Shown here: in pieces, positions 1 to 12,954 of the stretch
How positions within the stretch are numbered: position 1 is the stretch's first letter
Layout: every line of letters starts with the position of its first letter
NCBI GenBank assembly: GCA_036346255.1
Contig: CM070640.1
Span: forward strand, 42,386,840 to 42,450,839
Direction of reading: 5' to 3'
Length of the DNA: 64,000 nt
Origin: Ampelocalamus luodianensis
Taxonomy: Eukaryota > Streptophyta > Magnoliopsida > Poales > Poaceae
Position numbers and translations under genes: made by a program
Notes under the pieces: model-generated
What the model saw: only the letters and a program-made list of their open reading frames with translations
What the model was told of the DNA's origin: nothing
Database searches by the model: none

Positions 1-800
1 GTTTCAGTTTGAATCTAAAGTTGCATTGAAGTTTAAGCTTTTGAAACTTGAGATTTTATTAAAGTTTCATCGAAGTTTAATGGAGGTACAACTAAAACCT
101 CATGAAGCTCAAGGAAACTGCTAGACGGTTGAAATACATTCAAACGGTATAGTGCGGGCTAGCAACTCCCTACAAGTGAAACTTGAAATCTCATGAAACC
201 TAAAACTTGAAACATTATGAAACTTGAAACCCGATGAAACCTGAAACTAGAAACCCCTGGCTCCATCAACTTTCAACAGCCTGAGCATGCCTAAAGGGTG
301 GGTCCGCTCCTGACTCCATTAACTTTCAACTTGAAGCTCCATTAACTTTCAACTTGAAATTTTAGAAGCTTCCAACTCAAAAATACCAGTCATCTACACG
401 TAAAGATGGATAACCAGCCGACTCGACTCGGTTCGGCTCGTTAAACAAACGAACAAAAATTAACCAAGTGCAATGACAAGAGGAAATCAACCATGCATAC
501 ATAGGCATGAAGTCAGCCAAGCCAAGCGTGAACAACAACAATATACTACTATGCTTTGCCGCCGATGGGGGCCCAGATGCAGCGACTCGAGAGCCTGCCG
601 ACCCAAGTCAAGCGTGATATCAGTGCCCAGTGCCCACCGCCTTTTCAATCTTGTTCTCTCGTTTTGCCGGCAAATCCAACCGAAAGTCCGCATCAGGCGC
701 AACCAGAACCCGAACTCGGGGCGCTGCCATCTCCCGTCCCATTCGGCGTTTCGCACCAGCGTCTCCACTTCCTCCCTCCTCCACCACCAAATTCCAAATT
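1..800. other. Gene-free upstream region with short degenerate tandem repeats
   Basis: I see no gene here. From about 1 to 260, and weakly to 360, the sequence is built from degenerate repeats of roughly 15-20 bases around the words TGAAACTTGAAA and TGAAACCT, most regular at 175-260. The rest is ordinary AT-rich sequence grading into the GC-rich leader of the kinase gene from about 570. Open frames on either strand at 470-1210 overlap each other and look like chance frames in GC-rich promoter and leader DNA. Confidence 0.5.
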
Positions 801-1485
801 GATCCGAGATAACTCGCTGTTCTTCTCTCCCTCGCGATAGTAATCTGGTAATGTGCTTGGCGCTCGTCTTGGTTGCAAGACCAGCGCCAGCGTTCCCCGC
901 CGTTTGGCCTCATTGGTTGCGCCTCGTCATCGGCGACCTCACCGCCGGCGTGGGGCGGGACGCGGCAAGCTAGGCCTCCTTCCGCCGTAGGCGTCTTCTC
1001 TCGTCGAGAGGCGTCTTCTTGGATTGATTCCTTCTTTTCTTGGTAAGGAACCCTAGCTTGATTGGATGGATTTTGTTGTTCTAAGAGTAATTCGTTTCTG
1101 CTCTGTTCCGGGGGATCTTTTCTTGGTTTTCTTTGGCTGTGAGCAATCAAATGCATCCATCCATGATCCATGGTTCGTTCGCTTAGGTTCTTCTTCTTCT
1201 GCAGCGCGCGCAAGATCGATCCCCCACTCTAAGTCGGCCCCTGTTCTCATCTTTGGAATGTAAATGGTAATCACATATGAAAATTGTACATTGTGAGAAA
1301 ATTTGCTGCTCAATTCAATACCTATTCGCTCGTCTTTATTTTTTCTTTTTTGTTATAGGGACTATAGATAGGTATTCACTGTATTTTCTTGATTTATCAC
1401 AGCGACCCGCTTTGCTCGATTATATCAAGAACAAATGGGTCCAGGGTCTAGATTAGGCGACTAAGCACTGGTTTTGTTCAAAGAG

Positions 1486-1641
1486 ATGAATGATTCAACA
1501 TTTGAAGATAGTCATACTATAGCAATTACCATTCCAAAGCCAAGTGGAGGGAGGATGTTATTCGTGGTTCGCCTTCAAGCCTGTGCTACTCAAGGAGGAG
1601 CTTCCAGCACAACCACCATTCCTTTGCTTTGCGTCAAATGA
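1486..1641 (+). CDS. Upstream ORF overlapping the kinase start codon
   Basis: A 51-codon frame opens with ATG at 1486. Its TGA stop at 1639-1641 overlaps the kinase ATG at 1638-1640, giving a four-base ATGA overlap. This is seen directly. I do not recognise the peptide. It could act as a translational control uORF with termination-reinitiation at the main start. It could also be fortuitous if the mature 5' end lies downstream, or if a leader intron removes its start. The kinase frame has no upstream ATG between an in-frame TAG at 1509 and 1638. Confidence 0.45.
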   Translation: MNDSTFEDSHTIAITIPKPSGGRMLFVVRLQACATQGGASSTTTIPLLCVK

Positions 1642-4600
1642 ATAACCAAGTTGGGTCCAACAACCAGAAGAACGTGAATGTGGTCTATCAAGATTTGACT
1701 AAAATTCTTGGTCTTAGTAGGTTTGACTCCGAGAACCTTTCAGATGTCTCGAGTACTGGTTTGCCAGTGAAATGTGCTATGGATCCGACAAATTCGGTGC
1801 ATATGAGGACCATATCCTTTGAGAATGGAGTGAAACCAGCTGAAAATTCAGGTGATAATCTGCAAGATATGTCTCCTACCTGCGAAAGCCCACATGCTGG
1901 AAAAGTCAAGTTCTTGTGTAGCTTTGGTGGGAAAATCTTGCCTAGGCCGAGTGATGGGAAGCTCAGATATGTAGGCGGGGAAACACGTCTCATCTCGATA
2001 TTCAGAACCTTCTCATGGACGGTATTTGTGCAGAAAACTCTGACAATCTACAATCAGCCTCATATCATCAAGTATCAGCTTCCTGATGAGGATCTTGATG
2101 CACTGATATCTCTTTCGTGTGATGAGGATCTTCAGAATATGATGGAAGAATACTACAGTCTTGAAAAGGCCAATGGCTCACCTAGACTTCGGATATTTCT
2201 CGTCTCCCCATCCGAATGTGAGGATTCACCGTTAAATTCGAGAAGCTTAGAGAGTGAATCGGAATACCATTTTGTTGTTGCTGTGAACAATCTGGCACAA
2301 CTGAAGCAGAGCATCAGTGGCAACAGTTTGATGAGCCAATTGAGCCATCAGTTGGATAATTCTCCACTCCCTCGCAGAGACTCGCCTGTCTGTCAAACAG
2401 GGATAGAAAGTGGAGGTAAAGGTTTGGCTGGAACAACCCTAAATGAGTCCTCCCCTCAGTTTTTTCTTGCTCCATACACACCACAAATGGTGGCTGAGTC
2501 GTCAGCAACTTCCTCCCCAAGCTTAAGTCGGCAGAGGACCATGAAACAGTCTAGGATGAGACTGTCTGCAGATAAATCAACAATCAATCAAGAACATGAG
2601 AACAAAAGTGAAGTTTGCAATGGATCAAATCTGAAAACCATGCTTCCAGACCGTCAAGATAAGAAGCAAAACGATGCAGACACGAGTATTGGAATTGGAT
2701 CTCCCACAGACCATCTTCACATTCAAAGGCAGGTGAAAGATTTCGCTATACCTCGAAATGAGAGTGACTTGAGTTCACATACCAACTATGGTATGTCTAC
2801 TCCAATGGAAACACCCTTTTATTCTGAAAAGGTCTTCATGCATGCAGAGAATGCAAGATGGGTATCTGGAATGCATGACTACACTGGTAAAATTCAAGGC
2901 ATGCCTCATGCCTTCTCCGAGTCTTCGCTGAAAGATCGCACTGAAGTACCTGTATCCAATTTGTCATTAACTGCTGATTCCTACATAGCCCCATCATTTT
3001 CCCAGAAGATATGTCAAACTAATGAGCTAGAGAGAAAAATAAGTGGGACTAGGCCAGATTTTGTACGTGCTCAAACGTATGAACCAAATTACCTTGTTTC
3101 TAATCATATTGATCAGCGGTATGATCAAGGAATTACTGGTGCAGCCAGTTTGGAGCCAGCAGTATATTACCAACAAGACAGTTTGTCTAGTAATGTCATA
3201 CAAGAAGGTCATGATGGTGGTCCTATTGTACAACAGCAGGATAAGCTTTATCATCCAGAGAACAGCGCAGGTCCAAGTGTTGCCCCAGAGCATTTTGTTG
3301 ATACAAGGTTCAATTGTACCACACATGTGGTGCAAGGATGTCCTCAGGTGAGTTAGATGCTCTAGAAAGTTCAGTTCCAACGTCGATGCTTGCTACTGAT
3401 CATTCCCGTTCATATCTTCTTAATGGATGTTCTAATGGATCCCAAGCAGAGAATTCAGATCGTGGATCTCAAATGGAGAAACTGAATTCAGGATGTGTTG
3501 TTACAGATTATGGAACTGCTGGCTGTGTGCATGGGAATAATAAAGTTGCTCCAGTGCCCCATATACTGTTGCCTATAAACCCTTTTGAAGCTTTTGCCTC
3601 ACAAAGATCAGTGGCAAATAGAGAATCTGGTGTATATCAAAAAGGAAATTTGGACCAATCATCAGTGCATAACTCTGGTTTGGCTACCTCTCCACTTATT
3701 GGACCGAGTGATGCTGATCTGAGCATAAACTTGTATGGCAATGGCACCCTCTCCTTGCCCTCATCTCAGAATCCAGTTCTGGATGGTGTTACAAGGAGAG
3801 AGCTTCCTGTTCGTGATCAGCGCAATATCGCCTGCAGTGATGTAGGAGTAATTGGAATTGATCATGCCACCATCAATAATGAAAGCATGAAGCTAAAGGA
3901 CAGAATGCATAGTAATGTTCAAATGGAGGCGCCTGTCATAGTTGAGGATGTGACTGATGATGTGCCTTCAGGCATTCCATCATGCAGACCAGTTGTTCCT
4001 CAGGTTGAAGTGGCAGCTGAAAAACGGCAGCAGGCGATTATTTCATCACAGAAGGATGATGATGCTAGGAGCGATGGGCCAGAGTTAGTTAATGAGGTAT
4101 AGCCTATATTATATATTGAGCATGTTATTCATTCCATATGAATGGTTGAGCATATCATGTTTGTTGTTCCAAACATTAGGGTCATGATTATGAAGGAGCT
4201 GCAGATGGATCCATAAGTGATGCTACGATTGCTGAACTTGAAGCCAGCATGTATGGCTTGCAGGTGCAGTTCATACGCTCTACATTTGTTTAGCCATTAT
4301 AGTACTCTTCTGAGAAAGATGGCTATTTGCTTCATAAAAGAACATATTTGTGCATTTTATTTATAACATGCAAGTCATAGAAGCATGTGGTTGTTTTGAT
4401 TTGATGATCAGATTATAAGAAATGCTGACCTTGAGGAGCTACGTGAATTGGGATCCGGCACGTTCGGAACAGTATACCATGGAAAATGGCGAGGAACAGA
4501 TGTTGCTATCAAACGTATTAAGAAAAGCTGTTTCGCAGGGAGATCATCTGAACAAGAGAAACTTGTGAGTAGTATTTCCATCACTCTTTTTTAGTCATTT

Positions 4601-5980
4601 GATTGCTTCACAATTTCAGTAACAACCTCACAGAAAAATATAGGTTATAACAGTAAGTTTTCTGCACATGAAGCTTGTTTGCTTTTGCGTGTTGCTACAT
4701 GTTAAGCACCCTGACTGGTAATATGATTGTTGGCATTGAAGACTTTTTTATTGAATGCATCCATTATTATTTTCTTTTGCTGGATGTGACGCCAGCCTTT
4801 TTTTTCCTGCAGACCAAAGACTTTTGGAGGGAGGCGCAAATTCTTGCAAAGTTGCATCATCCAAATGTAGTTGCTTTCTATGGTGTGGTTCCTGATGGAA
4901 CTGGAGGAACATTGGCAACTCTGACAGAATTCATGGTGAATGGATCACTAAGGAATGTTCTTTTAAGGAAGGACAGGTGAGTCGCGTATGTTTCTGTTTG
5001 GTGCTTTCCATTCTCATTCTGCACAATGATGTGACTGTTTACTAGATCTCTGCAGAACGCTTGATCATCGGAAAAAGCTCATCATTGCTATGGATGCGGC
5101 ATTTGGGATGGAATATTTGCACTCCAAAAGCATAGTCCATTTTGATTTGAAATGCGACAACTTACTAGTTAATTTGAGAGATCCTCAGAGGCCAATCTGC
5201 AAGGTAGTTTTCGATCCACATATATTAGAAAGTTGTGTTTATTGCCAATTAACAGCAAAATTTTCACCTTGGTAGTTCTGATGTCGTTGGACTGTTCCAT
5301 TAATAATTCGTAACTACTTATTCTCAGGTTGGAGACTTTGGATTGTCAAGAATTAAGCGCAACACTTTGGTTTCTGGTGGTGTACGGGGCACTCTTCCGT
5401 GGATGGCACCGGAGCTGTTGAATGGGAGCAGCAGCCGAGTGTCTGAGAAGGTAAAGTCATTCATCAGACTCCAGGCCATTGTTTCCATGTACAACCATGC
5501 TGTGTCTGATATGTTTACGAACTAACAACTAGACACATGTAGGTGGACGTGTTCTCTTTCGGGATAGCTTTATGGGAGATCTTGACTGGTGAGGAACCAT
5601 ACGCAAATATGCATTGCGGCGCTATCATAGGTATACCTAAACTATCCACCTCTTGTTTCGATTACCTTTCAGTATTGATCCATTATCAAAAGACAGAATC
5701 CTCATCAATTCATGCTCTCAAATCATCTAAAAACATCTTAACGTTAGTTTTGTTGAATCCTCCAAGTAACTTGCATGCTTTGTTGTGACAAGGGGGTATC
5801 GTCAACAACACTCTCCGGCCTCCGATACCTGAGAACTGTGAGCCTGAATGGAGAAAACTAATGGAGCAATGTTGGTCGGCAGATCCCAATGCCCGCCCCT
5901 CGTTCACCGAGGTCACGGACAGGTTACGAGCCATGTCAACAACGCTTCAGTCAAGGGGACAGACTCTGGGAAACAGATGA
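1638..5980 (+). CDS. PB1-Raf (MAPKKK group B) protein kinase, 8 coding exons, with an apparent 1-base frameshift
   Basis: Serine/threonine kinase of the plant PB1-Raf family. Coding exons: 1638-4096, 4180-4263, 4412-4564, 4813-4976, 5056-5203, 5328-5450, 5543-5630, 5793-5980, all with GT-AG borders and matching phases. The product is about 1135 residues, normal for the family. An N-terminal PB1 domain (about residues 88-185) has the acidic OPCA motif DEDLDALISLSCDEDL. A long low-complexity linker follows. The kinase domain (about 855-1120) shows glycine loop GSGTFGTVYHG, Lys882 in VAIK, catalytic HFDLKCDN (about 982-989, a non-RD type), DFG (about 1006) and MAPEL. Family members are cytosolic signalling kinases; the specific pathway cannot be read here. 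The reading frame changes at about 3347: exon 1 is 2459 bases where the phases demand a multiple of three, so one base seems missing. The part of PB1 after GETRLISI is also divergent. The ATG at 1638 is the first in frame after an in-frame stop. Confidence 0.9.
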
Positions 5981-6420
5981 AGTTTATGCCATCCACCGGC
6001 AAAATATTTTGCCTGCGACGAGATGGATCGCCCGTCGTTTGCCCACTGACCTGCCGGACTCCTATATGTGCATAGATAGAGTCTACACTATACTATACAT
6101 GTATCTATTGGTCATGGTGTGTATTCTATTCTGATGTATTTATGCTTTCTGTTCATTTTTAACCAATTTTTAGGGTTTCTGAAGTAATTGGATGTATCTA
6201 TCTGAGTTAACATGTACTGCAGGCTTCTTGAGGCCTCATCATGTTTCTTACAATTTTTTTGTGTAGGTTGTGATGGTCTACTCAGGCTTTTTGGCTTTGG
6301 TTGTAAAGAAATGGGCCTGACACTTGTAACCATATAGCAGATGAACTGGCAAAATTATATTGACATGTTACTTTTGGAATTGAATAATAGATGGGATTTT
6401 TTCTTAACTGAACCATTGAG
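5981..6420 (+). other. Probable 3' untranslated region of the kinase gene
   Basis: AT-rich sequence directly after the TGA of the kinase gene. It includes AATAATAG-type words near 6380-6390 that could serve as a polyadenylation signal. The true end cannot be set without transcripts. Confidence 0.4.
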
Positions 6421-6921
6421 CTATCTTGTGTGGTGAAGTCTTATGCATAATATGTAGAAGAAGCTACATACAAGCCCGTCTCCTCGTGTCGTTTTTCCCG
6501 ACTGGTACATGCATTAAGCAGAACGGGTGCAACTCGTACATCCCCACACAAAATTCATTCTAAATGCTTTGTCCGATTTGCTACGCATCCAGTGCAAACA
6601 TCCTCTTTTTTTTATTCAGATTTGCGTTTTTACTGTGCAAGGAGTACATACATCAATTCAAGGCCATTTTTAATTTATTTTTTTAGAACGATTTTTAATT
6701 TAATTGCATATAATGAACCCTCAAAAATCCTTTTCGATAGTGCTGTGCCTGATTTGTTGCCCAGCAGTGTAACTGTCCCCAGCTGTGTGTCTGAAGCTGC
6801 CATTTTTCACAGGCAGCCCACAGGTGTGTACTCGCTGGGTGGTAGAAAATGTGGCTAAACCAGCAGCAGCAGCAGCACACAGACTACTTGACTCGGGGAA
6901 CCGGCTGAATTCAGTCAGAAG

Positions 6922-7293
6922 CTTTTTTATTTTTTAAATCTATTTTTTAAAAATTACATCCCCTAACTTAATTTCCAATTCTGACCCTTGGTCACTCCGG
7001 AACCCGTGACGTGATCAAAATGTGCTGTCACGTCACCGATCGCGGTATGACCAAACCTGCCACGATAGCCATCCGAGTCAACACGCGTCTGTTTTTGGGC
7101 TAAGTCCTGTTACGTCAAGAGGAGTGACGTGGCAGCATTCGTTTGCAACGTCAAGGTCCGTAACGTGACAACATACTTTTACCATGCCACATGTTGTGAC
7201 GTGGTCAAAGGGGTCAGAATTAATTGAAAATAAAGTTGGAAAGATGTTATCTCTAAAATATTTTTTAAAAATAGATTAAATAATTTTTTAAAA
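6922..7293. mobile_element. Inverted-repeat (MITE-like) element with long AT-rich arms
   Basis: Two arms of about 75-85 bases face each other. The left arm (about 6922-6998) carries TTTTTAAATCTATTTTTTAA, CCAATTCTGACCC and GGTCAC. The right arm (about 7206-7293) is the near reverse complement with the same landmarks in the same order. The roughly 200-base centre is rich in TGACGT and GTGACGTGG words. No ORF is visible, so the element is non-autonomous. I could not define the target duplication, so the superfamily is open; Mutator-like is one possibility because of the long arms. Confidence 0.6.
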
Positions 7294-7903
7294 AAGTACA
7301 ACATGACTATACATACAAACACGGGGCACTCACAATTTCATATTCATAGTAGTCATGAGAGATCACCACCGACAGTGTCTCGGCCAGAACGGATAAGCTC
7401 GGCGCATCGAACTGTATACACAACACGTGCATGCACACTCTTGATTCGACTTTACTCCACATTTTTACCGCGTCGTCGTATCTCCTGCAAGTTTGTTTTA
7501 CTGCAAGTAGTACTGCCTCATTATGTCTCTGGAGCTGATCCATGCTTGGACGGTGGGTTCCTACCGTTTTACTGCGTCATTTACCTAGGTAAACTGTCTG
7601 TGCAAATCCATGCTTGGACAGTGGGTTACCGCTGCTTACAGTGCCACGTGTCCACGCCCTGTTAGAGATAAAACCTGACAAAATGGTACCGAAATCATCA
7701 AGTGTAAGCGTATCACCTGGGTGAGCATTGTTTAGTGTTCAGGCATGGATAATAGTTTGTATTTTAGAGTTGTCTTTAGAGTTCTAACTCATATATATAA
7801 AATTTTAGAGGTAATATTTCTAACAATTTATTTATAAAATTATTTATTTTCACCACAACTTCCCCTTTATACACTCATTATTTACGATAGTTTGTGTACC
7901 AAG
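7294..7903. other. Gene-free spacer
   Basis: No convincing gene. A 17-18-base word around ATCCATGCTTGGAC followed by GTGGGTT occurs twice, about 67 bases apart, near 7540 and 7607, hinting at a small duplication. The AT-rich end (7770-7900) is the target into which the following solo LTR inserted. Confidence 0.4.
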
Positions 7904-10900
7904 TGTAACATCCCATCTTTTGGACTTGTGTTTCAAATGTAAGAAAATTAGTAGAAATTAAAACTTTTTCTTACATCATGTATTTCTGTATGCTTTGAAC
8001 ATCTCATAAGAAGTTATGGAAATACAAAGTCACAAGTCTTTTGATCCAAACTTTGAGCTTCCAAAATATAATCATGTCAAGTATTGTGATCATTCTCTGA
8101 AATATTTTCCTAAGTTCTAGGATGATATGTGACCCTCTCGAAAAATTTCACAATTTTTAGAAATTGTTTGAATATTTTTAGAGGCGATCAAACTGTTTGA
8201 CTTTCAGTCAAACCACAAATCAGAACCTTGCGGAATTTTTGGAGAAAAGTGCACTGCATAAAAACCTCTGAAAATTTTACACAAGGTCCATATTTGAGTC
8301 AGCAAGCTCTGTAAAATTTTCAGAATTTTTGGAGTTAGTTTGCTACATCAAATAAATCCTCCAAAGTCTCTTTCTAATTTAAAAGTCAAAACTCGATTTC
8401 ACATTTACTCGGGTTCGAGTCGGACTCGGGCTCGAGTCAATCGATTGATCGAACCGCCTAAGCGCACCGCGCTTGATTGAAAAGCCCGCGATCAATCTCA
8501 ACCGTTAGATCCTCATCGCGCGGCCCATATGCGTGAAAACATTCGGACCGCGAAGAGCCCACACATCCGGATCGTCGGATCAAAATCTAACGGTGGACTT
8601 TGCGTGTGACATTCGGTCACCCAAGAGCACCTTAAATCGTGGCCGTCCATTCTGATCCAGCGATCGCGAGCTTTGCTTTTGAATTTAAAACCGAAGCGGC
8701 GTGGCGCGATCTCGACCTTCGTGTCTCATCCAACGGTGAAAATCGCCCAAGTGCTTTTCTGGTCTTCTTCTACCTCGTGGTGCATGAGCAAAGTGCGGGG
8801 AGATGGCGATGTCAAATCGTGCTTCCTACGGCCGCCCTAGTCAACACGAGGGTCGTGGGAGACACATTCGGTCGTGTCATACCCTAATGCACGTCTACCA
8901 CTTTTTCCTTGTCGGGCACACCTTGTGCTTGCGTGCTTTGCCGCCAGAAGCTTTTGGTCCAAACCTAATGCTTCCAAGGCTTTATAAACACTCTCAATAC
9001 TTCTGGTGTCTCTTTAGATCACCACCAAGCTCCATTCTGATGATTGGAGTTTAACTCCTCAAAACCTCCAAATCGCCATTGTTGACCAGGGCTCCATTGA
9101 TGTTCTTGGTGTTCCAGTGGTTCTCCTTCATGTTTTTACCCTATCTTTATCTCCTTACTATCTTGAACATTTCCCACTTAATTTTGGATTTGATTATCAG
9201 GAATTGTCCAATTTGGGGTTTGTTCAAATTCGGCTGAAATCGGTCATCTTCTTCCTCAGCTCAGGTGAGTGCTCCATTTTCTGATTACTTGCTCATGTAG
9301 CTTCTGTGGACCATAATGAAGTTATATTGATGCTTTGAAATCACTCATTTGGCTCAGGGTGCCATTTTCAACCTTTCTTCTCCAAGTCCGGCGAGTCTCC
9401 TCCGTGGTCAAGCTTCTCCGGCCATCTTTGGAGCTTCCCTTCATCAAGGTAGCTTCTTATTAGTCCCTAGAGGCTCTGGCACCCGCTTCCTTGGACTGCA
9501 GCTGAGCTTTTCGCTATTTTCGCACTTAGCAGTAAAAGCTCCCTTTTTCATTTTCCGGCTCGCCGGCGTTTTGGTCCCTCACCGCCGGCGAGGATGCCAC
9601 CATTAGGTTCTAGGCGCTATTGCGATTCCATTTTAGTTCTTGGTTGGCGTCGCCGCGGCCAGTGTCGCCGGCGGCAAGCCGTTGAAGTCGCTCGGGATTT
9701 TGCCGGTGCAAAACTCCCGTTTTCGTCATTTGTTTAGGACATATTAATTGCACAGTGATTGCTAATCATTAGTTAATTAATGGTGTCCTAATCTTTATCG
9801 TTGAACCACTGACATGTGGGCCCAACATTCTTAAATCACCCGCTGGCGCATTCCCGCACTGTTCCGACATCATTAATAGCTAATTATTGGTTAATTATGG
9901 TGTCGGCATTAATCGCTAGGAAATCACCCCAGGTCAGCGACATGTGGGCCCGAGGGTTAAGATCAAAATCGAAGTCATTAGTGTCTCTTTTAGGTTTATT
10001 TAATGATAATCATTAGTAGCATTAAATTGGTCCTAAACCGCCACTCTTAGTCTCTCACGGTGGGCCTTTGATTGTTTTAATCACTTCTGTAGAATTCATT
10101 AGGGCACATTAAAAAGCTAATCATCACTAATCATTAGCTCGGTCATTAATTCGTTGTCCTAAAAATTCCCTGTTAGTCGCTGACATGTGGGCTCAGTGCA
10201 CTGTGCACGTGGGTTAAAGCGTTCGCGGTTGTGACTCGAAGTCACTGACAAGCGGCCCCACGTGTCAGTACATCTTTTGAACTGCGATCAATAGCCGTCG
10301 TCCGATTCTTGATCTGTGGCCAAGATCATTTGGGACGTTCGGGTAACCCGATCTCACCATCATTGTGGGCCGTCCATCTGGAGATCAGCGGCTGAGATTC
10401 GTGAGACGTTCGCGAGGTCCGAAAGCTCACCGCCCTCGACCTTCCGATCGTAGATCGACGGTGGAGATCATCTGGGCTGTTCGGGTTGCCTCGCTCCCTC
10501 GCGCGCCGCTTGATTCGAATCAATGGCTCTCGTCGTCCACGTCTTTATCTTTTGATTAGATTATCGGATTTCGATAAGTAATTATTTTACAACTAAAATT
10601 TGTACGAAACTTTATAAAATCGTAGTAAATTCATTTTAAACTCTTTTAGTTGTTTCCACCTATAATAAATTTGCTTGACACTAAAATTTTATTTAAAAAT
10701 GCTTTAGGCCTTGTTTCGTAATATAAATTCTTGTAGACCTTAAAAACTTGTTTTCATTATTCGCTTTTCCAGAAAACAATGAAAATCTTATAAAATGCAT
10801 ATCTTGCTCTGTGTATGTCCAAAATGGATGATTTCAACTTTGATAAATCTGTTATTAGTTATACTTCAATATAAAATTAGCTTGAGCATATTTATGTTTC

Positions 10901-12954
10901 GAAATTGTAATATGCTAGATTTGCACCTTAGAAAATCATAACTAAATCAAGTATAACTCCAAAATTGCCAAACTCAACTTTGCTTGTAATTAGAATAACA
11001 TATACTACCTGTCATAAAATTGTAGGGTCCAGATCTTTCTAGAAAATTTCGCCATGAACAGTTCTAGCAATTAATTAGATTGATTTTAAGGTTTGAGAAA
11101 GAGCATTTTGTCCATATCTTTGTATGCTTGGTCCAAATTGCATGATTCTTATTCCTATCTCTGTCTAAAATCATTCCCTAGCTGTTGTGTAAATTTCATT
11201 AGATTTGGATGTCTTTTCTCTGTTGGAGTTTATTTGGTGTTCTTCGTTCTTATTTGCTTATCGTCTTTTGAGTTAGGTTAGAAGATAATATTATTATCGA
11301 TATTGTGCCACAGCGACGGATCCTGCACTTGACCGAGGCAAGCAGATGTAGCATTCATTTGATCATGTTGTTCCTATTAATTTCAAATTCTAATATGTTG
11401 TTTGTAAATTCTATGTATGCATTGCTATGTTGTTTTAAACTATTGTCGATAGTTGGCCCAGTAGTTGCATAATCAGTAGGAACTGTTTAATCCTCTACTC
11501 ACGAGCCTAGGATTACTTGTGTGATTTTGGGTTATTGGATGAACCCTTGTCACTTAGTAGTTTACGTGTCATTGTGCTTAGCCATGCTTAGCTATCGGTA
11601 GAAATGGGCGGTTATCGACTTGTCGATAACCTTGATCACACAAACTGTTATAATCTGTATATTTCAGCCTTGTGCTATGTCTAAATTGCAAAACTAAAAC
11701 TGAAAATGAAAACAATTTAGACTTGGACACAATGGTAAGATGGTGTGATCGTTTGGGTGTGATTGGAATGGTGCCCGGGTCAATTAAGGACCGAGCTACT
11801 TGTTACACCGAACCAGGCATTTGTGCGTGCTAACCACACTAGGGGGATATGGGACCTCTCTTAGCTGAGTACTTTGAGCTGTGTTAATTAATGAGTCGCG
11901 TGGTGGGTTGCATATTTGATTATATGCAACATGGACACGTTTGTGGGGAGAGGAACACCGCCGAGGCGGTGTGTCTGCTCCACGTATGGGTCCTTGTGAT
12001 CCATATTTCGTCGGAGATCACTAAGGATTAACCCCATACGTGCGTCTCTTGATTAGTATATTCCATTGGAAAGGGTTCGTAGGACTTAGCCGTGCTTGCA
12101 TACCAAAGGAAGTGTGCTTAATAGCTTGGCAAAAGGCGATCAAAGTATGGGTACATTGGTACACCTGCGAGGATTAAAACTATTCGAATAGCCTCGTCCT
12201 AGGTTATGGACACGCTGGGGAAGTCTTCCAAGAGTTAGACTCAACTTTTAAATAAAAATCGATGGGTGGTATGAATCGTGATTCATGCTATGTTGTGGTG
12301 GCTTTGGGGAAAGTCACTCCTAGGTGGATACTTGTTACTTATGTTTACTCATTTGTTATTTAAATGCTTAAAAATAGATTTTGCAAACTCATTGTTCAAC
12401 CTATTACAATATTGCAAATGAAACTTGCTTTGTGCGTCCAAAGAACCATATAACCACATTCCTTTGATACAGCTTTCATGTAGCTATGTATAGGCTTGTT
12501 ACTCGTAAGTCTTGCGGGTATATTTTTGTACTCATCTGCATTGCTTGTATTGTGCAGAGGAAGATAGTGAGTCCGATGGGCCTCACTTTTGTGAGTTGTG
12601 CTGTGGCAGTTTAAGGGGCGATTAGCTTGGCGGCCCGGTCGGTTGCTCTGTGGTGTTATGTGGCTAACCGGTCGTCTTTTGGTTTAAGCCATTTTATGGC
12701 AACTTTTGCTTCCGATGTTATTTGATACTTATGTCATTTGGCCGGTCGGCTGTTCTGTAATAACTTATATTATGTATGTCTTTTGGTAGACTTGTTATAT
12801 TCTGATGTATGGAATTGATGCATGCTTTGGTATGATGTATGTGTGCTGCATGTTCTGGGAAGCACATATTCATCGAGACGCGGATTATTCTATTTGTGAT
12901 ACTAGAACCAGTGGAAAGTTAAGTATTACAAGTTTAATAAACCGGGGTCTCACA
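7904..12954 (+). mobile_element. 5.05-kb solo LTR of a Ty3/gypsy element
   Basis: Starts TGTAACATCCC and ends GGGGTCTCACA, with the same five bases CCAAG on both sides (7899-7903 and 12955-12959). These are the signature of an LTR flanked by a target-site duplication. A TATA-like TTTATAAACA lies at 8981-8990, giving plus orientation. No gag, protease, RT or integrase motif is present inside, so the element has collapsed to one LTR by recombination. Short frames inside (for example in the GC-rich part near 10350-10550) are not genes. Near 12181 it shares the word TATTCGAATAGCC with the LTR family at 27-48 kb, so the two families are related. The size is large for a plant LTR. Assignment to the Tekay/Del chromovirus group is inference from the end sequences. 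Confidence 0.8.

Noticed and set aside
620..1213. Long minus-strand open frame upstream of the kinase gene
   Set aside because: It overlaps other frames in GC-rich leader DNA, has no recognisable motif, and is antisense to the promoter and leader of a clear gene.
3348..3506. An intron starting at GTGAGT in the kinase gene
   Set aside because: The AG at 3505-3506 gives the wrong phase, and the sequence it would remove continues as plausible coding sequence. A 1-base loss explains frame and exon length better, though transcripts could still overturn this.
10326..10559. Overlapping frames on both strands near 10.4 kb
   Set aside because: GC-rich segment of the 5-kb solo LTR, without motif or codon bias.
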